A DNA stretch of 64,000 nt from Sporomusaceae bacterium UBA7701 (GCA_002482545.1 DLGF01000025.1:1-64000); one strand, 5' to 3'; counted from the first letter of the stretch, positions 34,558 through 42,214 are shown. Program-made: numbers and translations. The notes: generated from the letters alone by a model not told the origin.

Positions 34558-34989
34558 TTATTTTGTCTTCTTTGCGTTTATCTTGGCCATTTCCGGGGCT
34601 AAACGCTTCGTAAAAAAATCATAGTTGCGCTCGATTATTCCGACAAGCAACATCAAACCGTCCTCTGCATTAACGCCTTCATCGGTATAAAAAGTAACCG
34701 GTTTGTCAGTGTATATGGCCATCAGCTCAACGATTTCCGGGAAGTGCTCTTCCGCTACCCTGCCGATATTCTCCAAAAAGGATTGATTGATTACTACGTT
34801 ACCGTTTGCGTTAAAGTTCAGCCCATCCCCTGCCAGGAGGGAGTAAATTCCCGCGCCCATTTTGGAAAGCAAGTCAATAACCTTTGGCAACTTACGAAAC
34901 GGGAAGGGCTTAATTTCTATAGTTTCGCCCCTAAGGATAAATTCCGATTCCGGCAGTAAAATGTCCAGGTCATTCTTTTTCTTTTGCAT
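34558..34989 (-). CDS. Tail assembly chaperone (G-like)
   Basis: This 143-residue protein starts MQKKKNDLDILLPES and has a beta-hairpin ESEFILRGETIEIKPFPFRK followed by helices, the pattern of phage tail assembly chaperones. It lies between the tail tube and tape measure genes. The coding sequence ends in AAG AAG ACA AAA TAA; the A run before the stop allows slippage into the frame of the next ORF. In the family the short form and the fused form bind the tape measure during assembly. Confidence 0.65.
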   Translation of the reverse strand: MQKKKNDLDILLPESEFILRGETIEIKPFPFRKLPKVIDLLSKMGAGIYSLLAGDGLNFNANGNVVINQSFLENIGRVAEEHFPEIVELMAIYTDKPVTFYTDEGVNAEDGLMLLVGIIERNYDFFTKRLAPEMAKINAKKTK

Positions 34990-35048
34990 TGCAAACCCTC
35001 CAAAAGATAAAGATATAGAGGCCAGGGTTAACCCTAGCCTCTGTTCAG

Positions 35049-36170
35049 TTAGCCCAGTTTGACAAGACGGTAAAGCGGATCGTCCGGGTGATGCTCGCTA
35101 TCATCCATGCAAGTAAAATCAATACTAAAGGTGGCAAAATCTTCTCCGATCATACCAATATCACCGTTCGGAATAAGCGATACATGCCAGAATTCACCAT
35201 TATAGCAGGGTCCATAAGACGAATCACCCATGAACAGCAGCATACCTTGAATATTGCCTACCGTCGCCCCGGAAACTTTTGGGAAACTGCCTGCCGGTAG
35301 GGTGTAACTAATTCTAACCGTGGAACCATCCGGAATGGAAGAGGTTTCGGGGAAGACAACCAGCCCGCCTCTAGCTTCAACGGCATTTACTTTATAGTCT
35401 GCATCCGGAATATAGGCCGCCCCTGCTGCAGTGACCTGAATCTGATATATGTCGTTTGCTACGAAGTTTTGTGACCCGGTCAAGGTCAGCATGACAGTTA
35501 CGCCTTCCGCCAGCGGCTGAACCAAGCCGGTGGCGGTGACTTCAGCACTGTAAGTGCCGGTAAGGCCTTTCCGGTACTTGAATTTGCAGCCGGCAATATC
35601 TCCGGCGGTTGTATTGCCGGCAGTAATGACAACATAGTAGGTATCGTGGGAAGTGCCGGTGTAAGATCCGCCAGACGTCACAGTGCCATCACTCAGAGTA
35701 ACCGCAAAAGCTTTAGCATCCCCTATCATGGCTACGGTATCGCTTTCCGGCTTCACTACAAGGTCGGTGACCTTGTAGCCCGGCAATTGAATTGCAGTTC
35801 CCAGCTTCGCGATATAAACCTTATCTGTGACAGTTGCTGCCTCCTGCCGGATTATTCCTTCTTCACCGAACAGCCCTAGTGCCAGATTAGCCGGGTCAAA
35901 TTCGTCCATGGTAAGCGATCCGGTGGCGGTGACCTCTTTTGCAGCTTCGGCGTAAGTTCGCCGGGCAGCCGACATAGATGATTGCTTCGAGACCTTCTGC
36001 ACATCGGTTTTGAAGGTGAATTTCTCTACGTTCCCCAGGTGTCTGAGCCCCGTAGATTTTCCATTGGCGTCATAACGGTCAAAATAAAGCGGGCCAGCTC
36101 CCAAAAGTAAATTTTTCGGGCTAGGGGTAGCAAACCGCTGCATATCAAAAACAAGTTTATCCATTTTCAT
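35049..36170 (-). CDS. Major tail (tube) protein
   Basis: This 373-residue protein has the layout of a tail tube protein with an extra domain. The N-terminal part (MQRFATPSPKNLLLGAGPLY, then DVQKVSKQSSMSAARRTYAE) and the C-terminal part (FPKVSGATVGNIQGMLLF, then ATFSIDFTCMDD) fit the tube fold. An Ig-like or decoration domain of about 100 residues (about 125-230, Thr/Gly-rich, with GGSYTGTSHDTYYVVIT) is inserted between them. Such tubes stack as hexameric rings. It overlaps the upstream gene by 14 bases, which indicates coupled translation. Confidence 0.7.
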   Translation of the reverse strand: MKMDKLVFDMQRFATPSPKNLLLGAGPLYFDRYDANGKSTGLRHLGNVEKFTFKTDVQKVSKQSSMSAARRTYAEAAKEVTATGSLTMDEFDPANLALGLFGEEGIIRQEAATVTDKVYIAKLGTAIQLPGYKVTDLVVKPESDTVAMIGDAKAFAVTLSDGTVTSGGSYTGTSHDTYYVVITAGNTTAGDIAGCKFKYRKGLTGTYSAEVTATGLVQPLAEGVTVMLTLTGSQNFVANDIYQIQVTAAGAAYIPDADYKVNAVEARGGLVVFPETSSIPDGSTVRISYTLPAGSFPKVSGATVGNIQGMLLFMGDSSYGPCYNGEFWHVSLIPNGDIGMIGEDFATFSIDFTCMDDSEHHPDDPLYRLVKLG

Positions 36171-36582
36171 AACCCTTCTTTCTCCATTCGATTTCTAAAA
36201 TTATGCGGCCCCCGGTGACCGGCCTTAATGCCCCGTCACTTGAAGCGACGCTGAGAACTTTCACATTCAGAGCAACGCCAATAGTATCGATAGCATAAGC
36301 AGGCCAGCCTCGCAAGGCCGCAAAGGACTGTTGCTGTACGTCGTAAAGCATTTTATACGCTTCGGTGGAATTCTCGCACACAACGTACTCGTCAATCCAT
36401 AAGGTAAGGCTGCCCTTAGTCGGCTTATAGGGGTTCATGTTGCTTTCATGATCCCAAACAACTTCCATACAAGGGTAATAATTAATCGGGTCTTCGGTTC
36501 CGGGATGAACGTTGATCTCAGCAAACTCGGGCAAGCTGCGGAAGTAGACAACAAGGTTTTCGATTATCGGCCACCAGATCAT
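36157..36582 (-). CDS. Tail terminator/completion protein
   Basis: This 141-residue protein fits a tail terminator: an N-terminal helix (IIENLVVYFRSLPEFAEINV), then strands with a central helix (EAYKMLYDVQQQSFAALRGW) and a C-terminal strand GGRIILEIEWR. It lies just before the tube gene, the standard place, and overlaps its start. Terminator proteins cap the tube and, in phages, join it to the head. Confidence 0.6.
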   Translation of the reverse strand: MIWWPIIENLVVYFRSLPEFAEINVHPGTEDPINYYPCMEVVWDHESNMNPYKPTKGSLTLWIDEYVVCENSTEAYKMLYDVQQQSFAALRGWPAYAIDTIGVALNVKVLSVASSDGALRPVTGGRIILEIEWRKKGYENG

Positions 36583-36595
36583 ACTCGCGGTGCCC

Positions 36596-37162
36596 TTACC
36601 ACCGCGAAACGGCTCCCGGCTGAACGACTTCAGACAGGGTTGTCGCCGTGATCTCTTTTCTCAGTTTGTCCACTTCCGCTGCACGGACTTTCCACCCCAG
36701 TCCGCAAACTTCTGCCCCGCCCACATACCTTGAGTTTAGAATAGAGATGTTAGGATCAAGCCTCCTTGACCAGGAAAAACTTTTAATGAAGTTGCCTGTG
36801 TCGGCAATATTTTCCTGGATCGTAAAATTGCCCAACGGCTCGTCTTTCTGAAAATTTGCCAATTCGTGGCAGCCTCCCTTGCTCATGTCAATCGTCCAGT
36901 TGGTGTATCCGGCAAAACGCTCCACCGCTGCCGGCCCCCGGACGTCCACCGTAGATAACAAATTCGGGATTGTCATCCAAAAAGGATTTCACACTTTCAT
37001 CGAGGGTCAGTTCGTCCACACTATCGGTGACAAAGACAACTAAATCGGAACTATCAGCACCAGCTTGACATCATTTTGCAGGATTTTGGACAACAGAACC
37101 AATTTGACTGCCTTACCGGCTGTCAACGATTTTTGCAGAGCTAAATCACCTAAAAACCTCAA
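36596..37162 (-). pseudogene. Probable frameshifted phage structural gene
   Basis: Three overlapping frames on the minus strand all look protein-coding in turn. The first (37040-37162, TTG start behind AGGAAA) reads ALQKSLTAGKAVKLVLLSK. The second (about 36888-37072) reads SSDLVVFVTDSVDELTLDES and VKSFLDDNPEFVIYGG. The third (36596-36976) reads AAVERFAGYTNWTIDMSKGG on to the stop. Together they would make one protein of about 185 residues broken by two frame changes, near 37050 and near 36930. Alternatively the 126-residue 36596-36976 frame is a real gene starting at ATG 36976, which lacks a good ribosome-binding site. A sequencing indel is also possible. Confidence 0.5.
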
Positions 37163-37562
37163 TTCGTTTGATCTTTTCCTGTGCTGTTACCTGCAAAAAG
37201 AGTTCTCTTGGAGCTGACAAGTTCTTCATTTCTTGCTGCAGTTGGCTCAATTGACTCCTAATCCAGGCAATCTCCGATGACGGTTGGCCTTTTCCGTCAC
37301 CAGCCTGCCACTGCTTTTGCTTCAGCGCTTCCAGAGCGCTATCTAAGTCTTCTGCTTCTTCTAAACCGATGAAGGCCGCAACTCTAGAAAGCTTGTCAGT
37401 CAGCGCGGCAACGCGGTCCTCGGCCTTCTTGGCCCGGGCACGAAGGTTTTTTGCCTCCCGGTTTTTCTTGCCGATCTCGTCTGCCAGAGACTTCACAGTA
37501 CGGACCATTTCCGCGCCATTATCCATAACTTCTAAAGTTGCCAGCAACTGCTGCAAATCCAT
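37146..37562 (-). CDS. Coiled-coil phage protein, scaffold-like
   Basis: This 138-residue protein is almost entirely helical. Charged coiled coils span about 25-60 (LADEIGKKNREAKNLRARAK and KKAEDRVAALTDKL) and 100-120. The pattern resembles GP20-type minor structural or scaffolding proteins of phages. ATG follows GGGAGGATGAAAAAAT. It is the first sizeable gene of the tail operon and overlaps the broken gene behind it. If it is a scaffold, it is the only head-related relic here. Confidence 0.5.
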   Translation of the reverse strand: MDLQQLLATLEVMDNGAEMVRTVKSLADEIGKKNREAKNLRARAKKAEDRVAALTDKLSRVAAFIGLEEAEDLDSALEALKQKQWQAGDGKGQPSSEIAWIRSQLSQLQQEMKNLSAPRELFLQVTAQEKIKRIEVFR

Positions 37563-37678
37563 ATTTTTTCATCCTCCCGGGATATTTATCTTCAGGCCAC
37601 CAAGGGCCCAGAAAGGCACTCAAAAACGCGACCCCTTGGGCCGCCGCATGCTAGACTTTACCGTATGGACTTCCTTTT

Positions 37679-37822
37679 CTATATGTCTGCGACAGTCTTC
37701 TTCTTGACCGCCGCGCCGAGCTCCACTACAGGCGCCCACACCGGCCAAATAAGCGGAAAGGCTGCTCCGGCGCTTGTGGTTGTGACGTCATGCTGCGAAA
37801 ACCTCTTTGAGTGTATTACCAC
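37679..37822 (-). CDS. Possible small protein at the front of the tail operon, 47 aa
   Basis: GTG at 37820-37822, stop TAG at 37679-37681. The frame reads DVTTTSAGAAFPLIWPVWAP and VVELGAAVKKKTVADI, which looks protein-like. It overlaps the 39-residue frame before it. There is no clear ribosome-binding site, so expression would need coupling. No family recognised. Confidence 0.3.
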   Translation of the reverse strand: MVIHSKRFSQHDVTTTSAGAAFPLIWPVWAPVVELGAAVKKKTVADI

Positions 37823-37907
37823 TTACTTTTTTGGATACCTTATCTTCTTTGGTGGAATATGTATCGACTTTTCGACTCGTTCTTATTCTAACGCATTTTT
37901 TATGCAC
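37788..37907 (-). CDS. Possible small basic protein, first frame of the tail operon, 39 aa
   Basis: GTG at 37905-37907, stop TGA at 37788-37790. It reads as a basic peptide (VRIRTSRKVDTYSTKEDKV) ending in SGNTLKEVFAA. It begins right after the three 11-base repeats and about 45 bases from the candidate promoter. No convincing ribosome-binding site is seen; it may be leaderless or non-coding. Confidence 0.3.
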   Translation of the reverse strand: MHKKCVRIRTSRKVDTYSTKEDKVSKKVSGNTLKEVFAA

Positions 37908-37908
37908 T

Positions 37909-37941
37909 TAGTCCATTAATAGTCCACCAATAGTCCACAAG
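37909..37941. repeat. Three tandem 11-base repeats, TAGTCCAnnAA type
   Basis: Units TAGTCCATTAA (37909-37919), TAGTCCACCAA (37920-37930) and TAGTCCACAAG (37931-37941) follow each other without spacers. The period is close to one helical turn, so a protein could bind all three on one face. They lie just downstream of the candidate promoter of the tail operon. Confidence 0.65.
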
Positions 37942-37956
37942 GCTTTTTTTGAAAAC

Positions 37957-37985
37957 CAAATACTTTATAATGAGTCATCTGTCAA
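37957..37985 (-). promoter_or_regulatory. Candidate promoter of the tail operon
   Basis: On the minus strand TTGACA (37980-37985) and TATTTG (37957-37962) are spaced by 17 bases. The -35 is perfect, the -10 weak, as expected of a promoter that needs help or is tightly controlled. The start point would fall beside the 11-base repeats. No other promoter of this quality is seen before the first tail gene. Confidence 0.45.
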
Positions 37986-38199
37986 TCTAAAAATGCACCC
38001 TTGCAAGTGCCTAACTTATAGCCTCCTACCTTCGGTGAACACTCTTAGGGTAGAGCTTTTTAACAATCTCTAGAGGAGAATCCCCCCTTTTCGCCCAATA
38101 TTTTGTCAGTTATTATATCAGTCTAACTTCCGCCTCAAAACCGCAGTCGGCCTGAAACATGGCTGACTTGCCCGGCAAATCCGTCCCCGACATGCAAAT

Positions 38200-38229
38200 A
38201 AGCCCGCGTCCTTTTTCCGACGCGGGCTT
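38200..38229 (-). terminator. Terminator of the cotJ operon
   Basis: AAGCCCGCGTC (38200-38210) pairs with GACGCGGGCTT (38219-38229), followed by ATTTG on the minus strand. It separates cotJABC from the tail operon. The 210 bases between it and the tail promoter show no gene. Confidence 0.85.
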
Positions 38230-38247
38230 ATTCCGTAGCCATTCGTT

Positions 38248-38844
38248 TTACTTTTCCGGCCGGTGGCCCATCCACATATGTTTACTGTTCGCCATCCAGT
38301 CCTGAACCTCGTTGAGCATTTCGCCAAACCGTTGGAAGTGAACGACTTCCCGCTGCCAGAGGAACCGCAGCGTATCCTTGGCCAGCGGGTCGTCGGTGGC
38401 GGCAATCAGGTGCTCATAGGTAGCCCGGGCTTTTTGTTCCGCCGCCATATCTTCCGTCAAGTCCGCAATCGGGTCTCCCAGACAGGCGATGTACTTGGCA
38501 GTCCAGGGCACTCCATTGACGTCGGTCCAAAATAAGCCATGGTCATGTTGCACCCATTGGCCTTCCCAGCCCGCAGCCTTGAAGTCCTCCGGACAGGCTC
38601 CGTCTACCAGCTTATAGACAAGTGCCGCAATCATTTCCATATGAGCCATTTCCTCGGTGCCGATGTCGGTCAGCAGTGCTTTGGCCGTATCGGTCGGCAT
38701 GCTATAGCGCTGGTTTATATAGCGCAAAGAAGCGGAGAGTTCTCCATCCGGTCCGCCGTATTGACTGATAACCATTTTCGCGAATTTTACATCAGGGCAG
38801 CTTACCCGGACCGGATGCTCCAGCTTTTTCTCATATATCCACAT
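38248..38844 (-). CDS. cotJC: Spore coat protein CotJC, manganese catalase family
   Basis: This 198-residue protein belongs to the dimanganese catalase family found in spore coats. The ferritin-like helices carry metal-ligand candidates (TDIGTEEMAHMEMIAALVY, EQKARATYEHLI, WQREVVHFQRFGEML). It may destroy hydrogen peroxide at the spore surface. It is third of the cotJABC operon, 21 bases after cotJB. Confidence 0.93.
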   Translation of the reverse strand: MWIYEKKLEHPVRVSCPDVKFAKMVISQYGGPDGELSASLRYINQRYSMPTDTAKALLTDIGTEEMAHMEMIAALVYKLVDGACPEDFKAAGWEGQWVQHDHGLFWTDVNGVPWTAKYIACLGDPIADLTEDMAAEQKARATYEHLIAATDDPLAKDTLRFLWQREVVHFQRFGEMLNEVQDWMANSKHMWMGHRPEK

Positions 38845-38865
38845 CTGTCATTGCTCCCCCTTACC

Positions 38866-39123
38866 TTATATTTCCCACGGCCACGGCCCCATTGCCCACT
38901 GCCAGGGAGTTCTGGAGAATCCGCCCATCCCGAAATTAAGGAGCGGGCCATACTGGCTCTCATACTCCTTCTTCAGTTGGCGCAAAGCTTCAACCGCGCA
39001 ATTGTAGTCGTTAATGGCTTCTTCGTCGCAGGGATGGGTATCCAGATACAGGTTAAGCTCAACCGCAACAAATTCCATCTCCTGAAGCCGTCTGAGCAAG
39101 GCAATCAAATTTTCACAATCCAT
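38866..39123 (-). CDS. cotJB: Spore coat protein CotJB
   Basis: This 85-residue protein has the CotJB helical core (LIALLRRLQEMEFVAVELN, then LYLDTHPCDEEAINDYN) and a Gly/Trp/Pro-rich tail (GFSRTPWQWAMGPWPW). In Bacillus the cotJ products are incorporated into the spore coat after sigma-E-driven expression. It lies between cotJA and cotJC, same strand, about 20 bases apart from each. Confidence 0.92.
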   Translation of the reverse strand: MDCENLIALLRRLQEMEFVAVELNLYLDTHPCDEEAINDYNCAVEALRQLKKEYESQYGPLLNFGMGGFSRTPWQWAMGPWPWEI

Positions 39124-39143
39124 ATCCTTCGCCTCCTTCTGTA

Positions 39144-39434
39144 TTATTCAGGGATGGGGTAGACGCCCCAAAGCTCAGGAAAGAGGGTACCTTTCATTAG
39201 AGCCTCTGGAGGGCAAAAGGCTTGTTTGTAAACCTGCCAAGGCACATAGGCGTGAGCCAGCATCATATGCCGGCTGCAGTCATGCATCGTTTTCTCGCCC
39301 ATCCGGTCTTCCTGCGTCATATCGTCATGCATCATGGGTTCGTCCATGCATTCTTCCATACTCGCCGCTTTTTCTTTATTCTTCGGATTCCGTGACTCAT
39401 TTTCAGTCCACTTCGGGGACATCTTGTCTTTCAA
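39144..39434 (-). CDS. cotJA: Spore coat-associated protein CotJA
   Basis: This 96-residue protein has the CotJA signature at its C-terminus (AHAYVPWQVYKQAF, then FPELWGVYPIP). The N-terminal half is an acidic, Met-rich, low-complexity extension (MEECMDEPMMHDDM) that looks longer than the usual core and might bind metal. The start is TTG at 39432-39434 with AAGGAGGTAAGG before it; the Met at codon 5 is an alternative. Confidence 0.85.
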   Translation of the reverse strand: MKDKMSPKWTENESRNPKNKEKAASMEECMDEPMMHDDMTQEDRMGEKTMHDCSRHMMLAHAYVPWQVYKQAFCPPEALMKGTLFPELWGVYPIPE

Positions 39435-39511
39435 AGTCGCCTTACCTCCTTCTTATGAATCTACTACATTTTATGTGAATCATCGGCTGATGGTACCGCC
39501 GGCAATAAAAA

Positions 39512-39533
39512 AACCGACCCGTCCGGGTCGGTT
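39512..39533 (-). terminator. Terminator of the PspC-domain gene
   Basis: AACCGACCC (39512-39520) and GGGTCGGTT (39525-39533) form a 9-base-pair stem, followed by a T run on the minus strand. Confidence 0.9.
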
Positions 39534-39545
39534 TGGTCTTTCCCA

Positions 39546-39824
39546 TTATCGCACTCCCATGGGCATAATCAAAAAAGCCAACAAATACGCGCCGATGCCG
39601 AAGCCCCGATACAGCGCGAACAGTACCCAAATAAGCCGGATGACCGTAACATCCATGCCGGTAAAATTGCTAAACCCGGCGCATACGCCGAAAATCATCC
39701 CATGATCCGGGTCCAGGACCAAGTGCCTACCCGAAATAATGCTTGCGGGATCGGCGCCGTCGATAAAATGCCAGACAGCCATTCCACTCAACGCATAGGC
39801 GCCCAGCCGAATCAGCCAAATCAT
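39546..39824 (-). CDS. PspC-domain membrane protein
   Basis: This 92-residue protein has a PspC domain in its second half: HGMIFGVCAGFSNFTGMDVT, followed by a transmembrane segment (LIWVLFALYRGFGIGAYLLA). A first hydrophobic segment lies at residues 2-17. PspC-type proteins sense or respond to envelope stress. ATG at 39824 is chosen (GGGAGAGG before it). It lies 61 bases downstream of the FtsW-type gene. Confidence 0.75.
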   Translation of the reverse strand: MIWLIRLGAYALSGMAVWHFIDGADPASIISGRHLVLDPDHGMIFGVCAGFSNFTGMDVTVIRLIWVLFALYRGFGIGAYLLAFLIMPMGVR

Positions 39825-39885
39825 GCCTGACCTCTCCCTTGTGGCCTTTTTTATCATTATGGCCAATCCGGGAGCAAAGTAAACG

Positions 39886-41052
39886 CTATTTACGGCCAGG
39901 ATTAATAAGGCGCAGTTTCCTCGAAGCGTTACGGGACCCTCGATCCGACGCAGCCTTCGCCCCGGCGCTTCTTCCCACGTTGATGAGAAGACCGATCGCC
40001 ACCAAATTGACAATGAGTGAAGTACCGCCGAAACTGATGAAAGGCAGCGGTATCCCCGTTACCGGCAGAATGCCGGTAACCATGGCGATATTGCCGACTG
40101 CCTGTCCGGCGACCAAAAAAGTAGTGCCGACCGCCAGGACTATGCCGAAACCGTCGGTCGCCTTCAAGGCGATTTTGATTCCATACCAGGCCAACAACGC
40201 AAACAGGAGCAACACCAACGCCGCGCCGACAAACCCCATTTCCTGGCACAACACGGCGAAGGCAAAATCCGTATGAGCCTCAGGAAGATAGTGGAATTTG
40301 CTTGCCCCCATGCCCAAACCGGTGCCGAAAAGGCTTCCTGAGCCAATCGCCAAAAGCGACTGCACCGTCTGATAGCCGCTGGTCTGCTGATACGTCCAGG
40401 GATCAAGCCAGGCCAGGATCCGCTCCGCCCGGTAGGCGGCGGCATAGACAAGATAGACCGTCGCCCCGGCCCCGCAAAACAAGAGCCCATAGATCTGCCG
40501 CCGGGGAATACCGCAGGGCAAGTAGAGAAACAGGCACAAGCCCATAATGACCACTGCCGTCCCCATATCCGGCTGACGGAGAACGAGCAGCCCCATAATC
40601 CCTGTAACGACCACCGGCCAGGAAAATATCGTGATCGGGCGGCCGCGGTCGAGCCGCGGCCCAAGGTACGTGGCGGCGGTTAGGATCGCCGCCAGCTTGG
40701 CCAGTTCGGAGGGTTGAAACTGAATGCCGATTTTAAGCCAGCGCCTGGCGCCGTTGGCGTCAATTCCGCTAAAGTGAACGGCGACAAGCATGCCCGCCAC
40801 CGCCAGGACAAATAACGGAAGCTGCCGGGGTATTCGCCGGTATGGCAGCCGCACCGCGATCACCAAGCCGATCAGGCCCAGGCCGAAAGCTATTAAGTGC
40901 CGTTTCAGGAAAAAATAACTGTCGCCGAGCAATTGGTCCGCCAGCACGAAACTGGCGCTAAATACGTTGATGGAGCCAATCGCAATCAAAATCAGGGTAA
41001 TGTATAAGACAGCATCCCCGGGACCGGCCCAGGGAACCGGCAATTTTCGCAC
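39886..41052 (-). CDS. FtsW/RodA/SpoVE-family peptidoglycan polymerase
   Basis: This protein of about 388 residues with ten hydrophobic segments is a SEDS-family glycosyltransferase. SEDS landmarks include NGARRWLKIGIQFQPSELAK with the catalytic Asp region nearby, a large outer loop (LDPWTYQQTSGYQTVQSLLA) and the C-terminal GIPLPFISFGGTSL. The start is GTG at 41050-41052: the frame is open further up, but those codons coincide with the promoter at 41090-41118. Whether it serves division, elongation or spore cortex is open. Confidence 0.88.
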   Translation of the reverse strand: MRKLPVPWAGPGDAVLYITLILIAIGSINVFSASFVLADQLLGDSYFFLKRHLIAFGLGLIGLVIAVRLPYRRIPRQLPLFVLAVAGMLVAVHFSGIDANGARRWLKIGIQFQPSELAKLAAILTAATYLGPRLDRGRPITIFSWPVVVTGIMGLLVLRQPDMGTAVVIMGLCLFLYLPCGIPRRQIYGLLFCGAGATVYLVYAAAYRAERILAWLDPWTYQQTSGYQTVQSLLAIGSGSLFGTGLGMGASKFHYLPEAHTDFAFAVLCQEMGFVGAALVLLLFALLAWYGIKIALKATDGFGIVLAVGTTFLVAGQAVGNIAMVTGILPVTGIPLPFISFGGTSLIVNLVAIGLLINVGRSAGAKAASDRGSRNASRKLRLINPGRK

Positions 41053-41089
41053 TACACCGCCGCCCTCCGCAAAAACTATATCTCTAACC

Positions 41090-41118
41090 ATTATACCAAA
41101 AATGGCCGGGCCTCCCAA
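41090..41118 (-). promoter_or_regulatory. Sigma-A promoter of the SEDS-family gene
   Basis: On the minus strand TTGGGA (41113-41118) and TATAAT (41090-41095) are spaced by 17 bases. This places the transcription start near 41083 and supports the GTG start at 41052. Confidence 0.75.
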
Positions 41119-41180
41119 TAACCAAACGGGAAGGCGGCCAATATTATATAGTATTAAATTTTGGGGTAAGAGGTGGACTT

Positions 41181-42116
41181 ATGCCTATCTTGCCATTTCG
41201 CCTGCTGCTGATCGACACGGCAGCTCACACCGTCCTGCTGGCGGATGGCCTCAGCGGGGAACTTCTGGCCGAGCGGCACCTTCCCTCCGGGCTGTCGCCA
41301 ATGGGTCTTGCCTTTTGCCGGCAGACCTCCCAGGCTCATCTTCCCTTCGCCGCTGGCAACGGGTCCGGTGCGTTGTACTTTCTCGATTTGCCGTCATTTA
41401 CGCTGGAGCGCTTTCCGGCAGCGATCCCTCCCCCTGTTCAGTACGCGCTTTCGCCCGGCGGCCAGCGGGCCTATCTCGCCGATTCGTCAGGAGCGATACA
41501 GCTCATCGACATTGCTTCCGCGGCGATTGCCCCGCTGACTGCCTCGGTATCCGAAGGAAGGTGCGTAGGTCTCGCCACCGACGGGGAGAGGGTCTATGGC
41601 GTATGGGAAAGGCGCGACGGCGGTTTTACGGCGGCCTGGGATCGTTCCGGCCAGTGCCTATGGCAATCCAATCTCGGCGGAATTCCTACCGGCCTGAGCC
41701 TCACAGCGCAGGGCACCGCTCTTATTCCCTATACTGCCAGCACGTTCAGCGGCGAGGGGGTGGCCATCATCACCCCCGAGGCGGCTTCGATCGCCCCGCT
41801 TCAGTGTTCCCGCTGTTCTTCCGCCAGCCCTGCCTATCCCTCCCACGCGGCGATTTCCCCTGATGGCGCGACAGCCTATATCGTCTACGAAGATCACGGC
41901 ACCATCGGTATTCTCGATCTGGCAACCGCATCCATCACCGCCGCGTTCCCCGTCGGCCGCTCCATCTCCCGGCTGGCCCTGACCGCCGACGGCAAGTTCG
42001 CAGTGGCTTCCAGCAACATGTTCGCGGACTTGTGCCTCATTGACTTAGTCAACCGCAAACTGTTATCCTTCACTACCGACCGCGAAATACTCAGCGCCCT
42101 GGCGATCGTCGACTGA
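41181..42116 (+). CDS. YVTN-type beta-propeller protein
   Basis: This 311-residue protein has about six to seven repeated four-strand blades (YALSPGGQRAYLADSSGAIQ, CVGLATDGERVYGVW, HAAISPDGATAYIVYEDHGT, LALTADGKFAVASSNMF). There is no signal peptide, so it is cytoplasmic or in the developing spore. Propellers of this sort are binding platforms. Divergent from the SEDS-family gene. ATG follows AAGAGGTGG. No specific partner is evident. Confidence 0.7.
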   Translation: MPILPFRLLLIDTAAHTVLLADGLSGELLAERHLPSGLSPMGLAFCRQTSQAHLPFAAGNGSGALYFLDLPSFTLERFPAAIPPPVQYALSPGGQRAYLADSSGAIQLIDIASAAIAPLTASVSEGRCVGLATDGERVYGVWERRDGGFTAAWDRSGQCLWQSNLGGIPTGLSLTAQGTALIPYTASTFSGEGVAIITPEAASIAPLQCSRCSSASPAYPSHAAISPDGATAYIVYEDHGTIGILDLATASITAAFPVGRSISRLALTADGKFAVASSNMFADLCLIDLVNRKLLSFTTDREILSALAIVD

Positions 42117-42214
42117 CGCAATTCCCGCAGTGCGGCGCCGACGGCTCGTACATAGCCCGTCCGCGAGCCGGGCCTTTTTCCCGGCTCGCCATAGCAGGAC
42201 GCAGGTCCGAACAA

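Noticed and set aside
18784..37985. Contractile (R-type) tailocin or T6SS-like injection system.
   Set aside because: No sheath, no baseplate wedge, no ClpV- or LysM-spike-type gene; the tail genes are of the non-contractile siphovirus type.
37986..38110. GCACTTGCAAGGGTGC hairpin with a T run on the minus strand (about 37990-38010), considered as a gene terminator.
   Set aside because: No gene ends before it on that strand apart from the cotJ operon, which lies upstream and has its own strong terminator; significance unclear.
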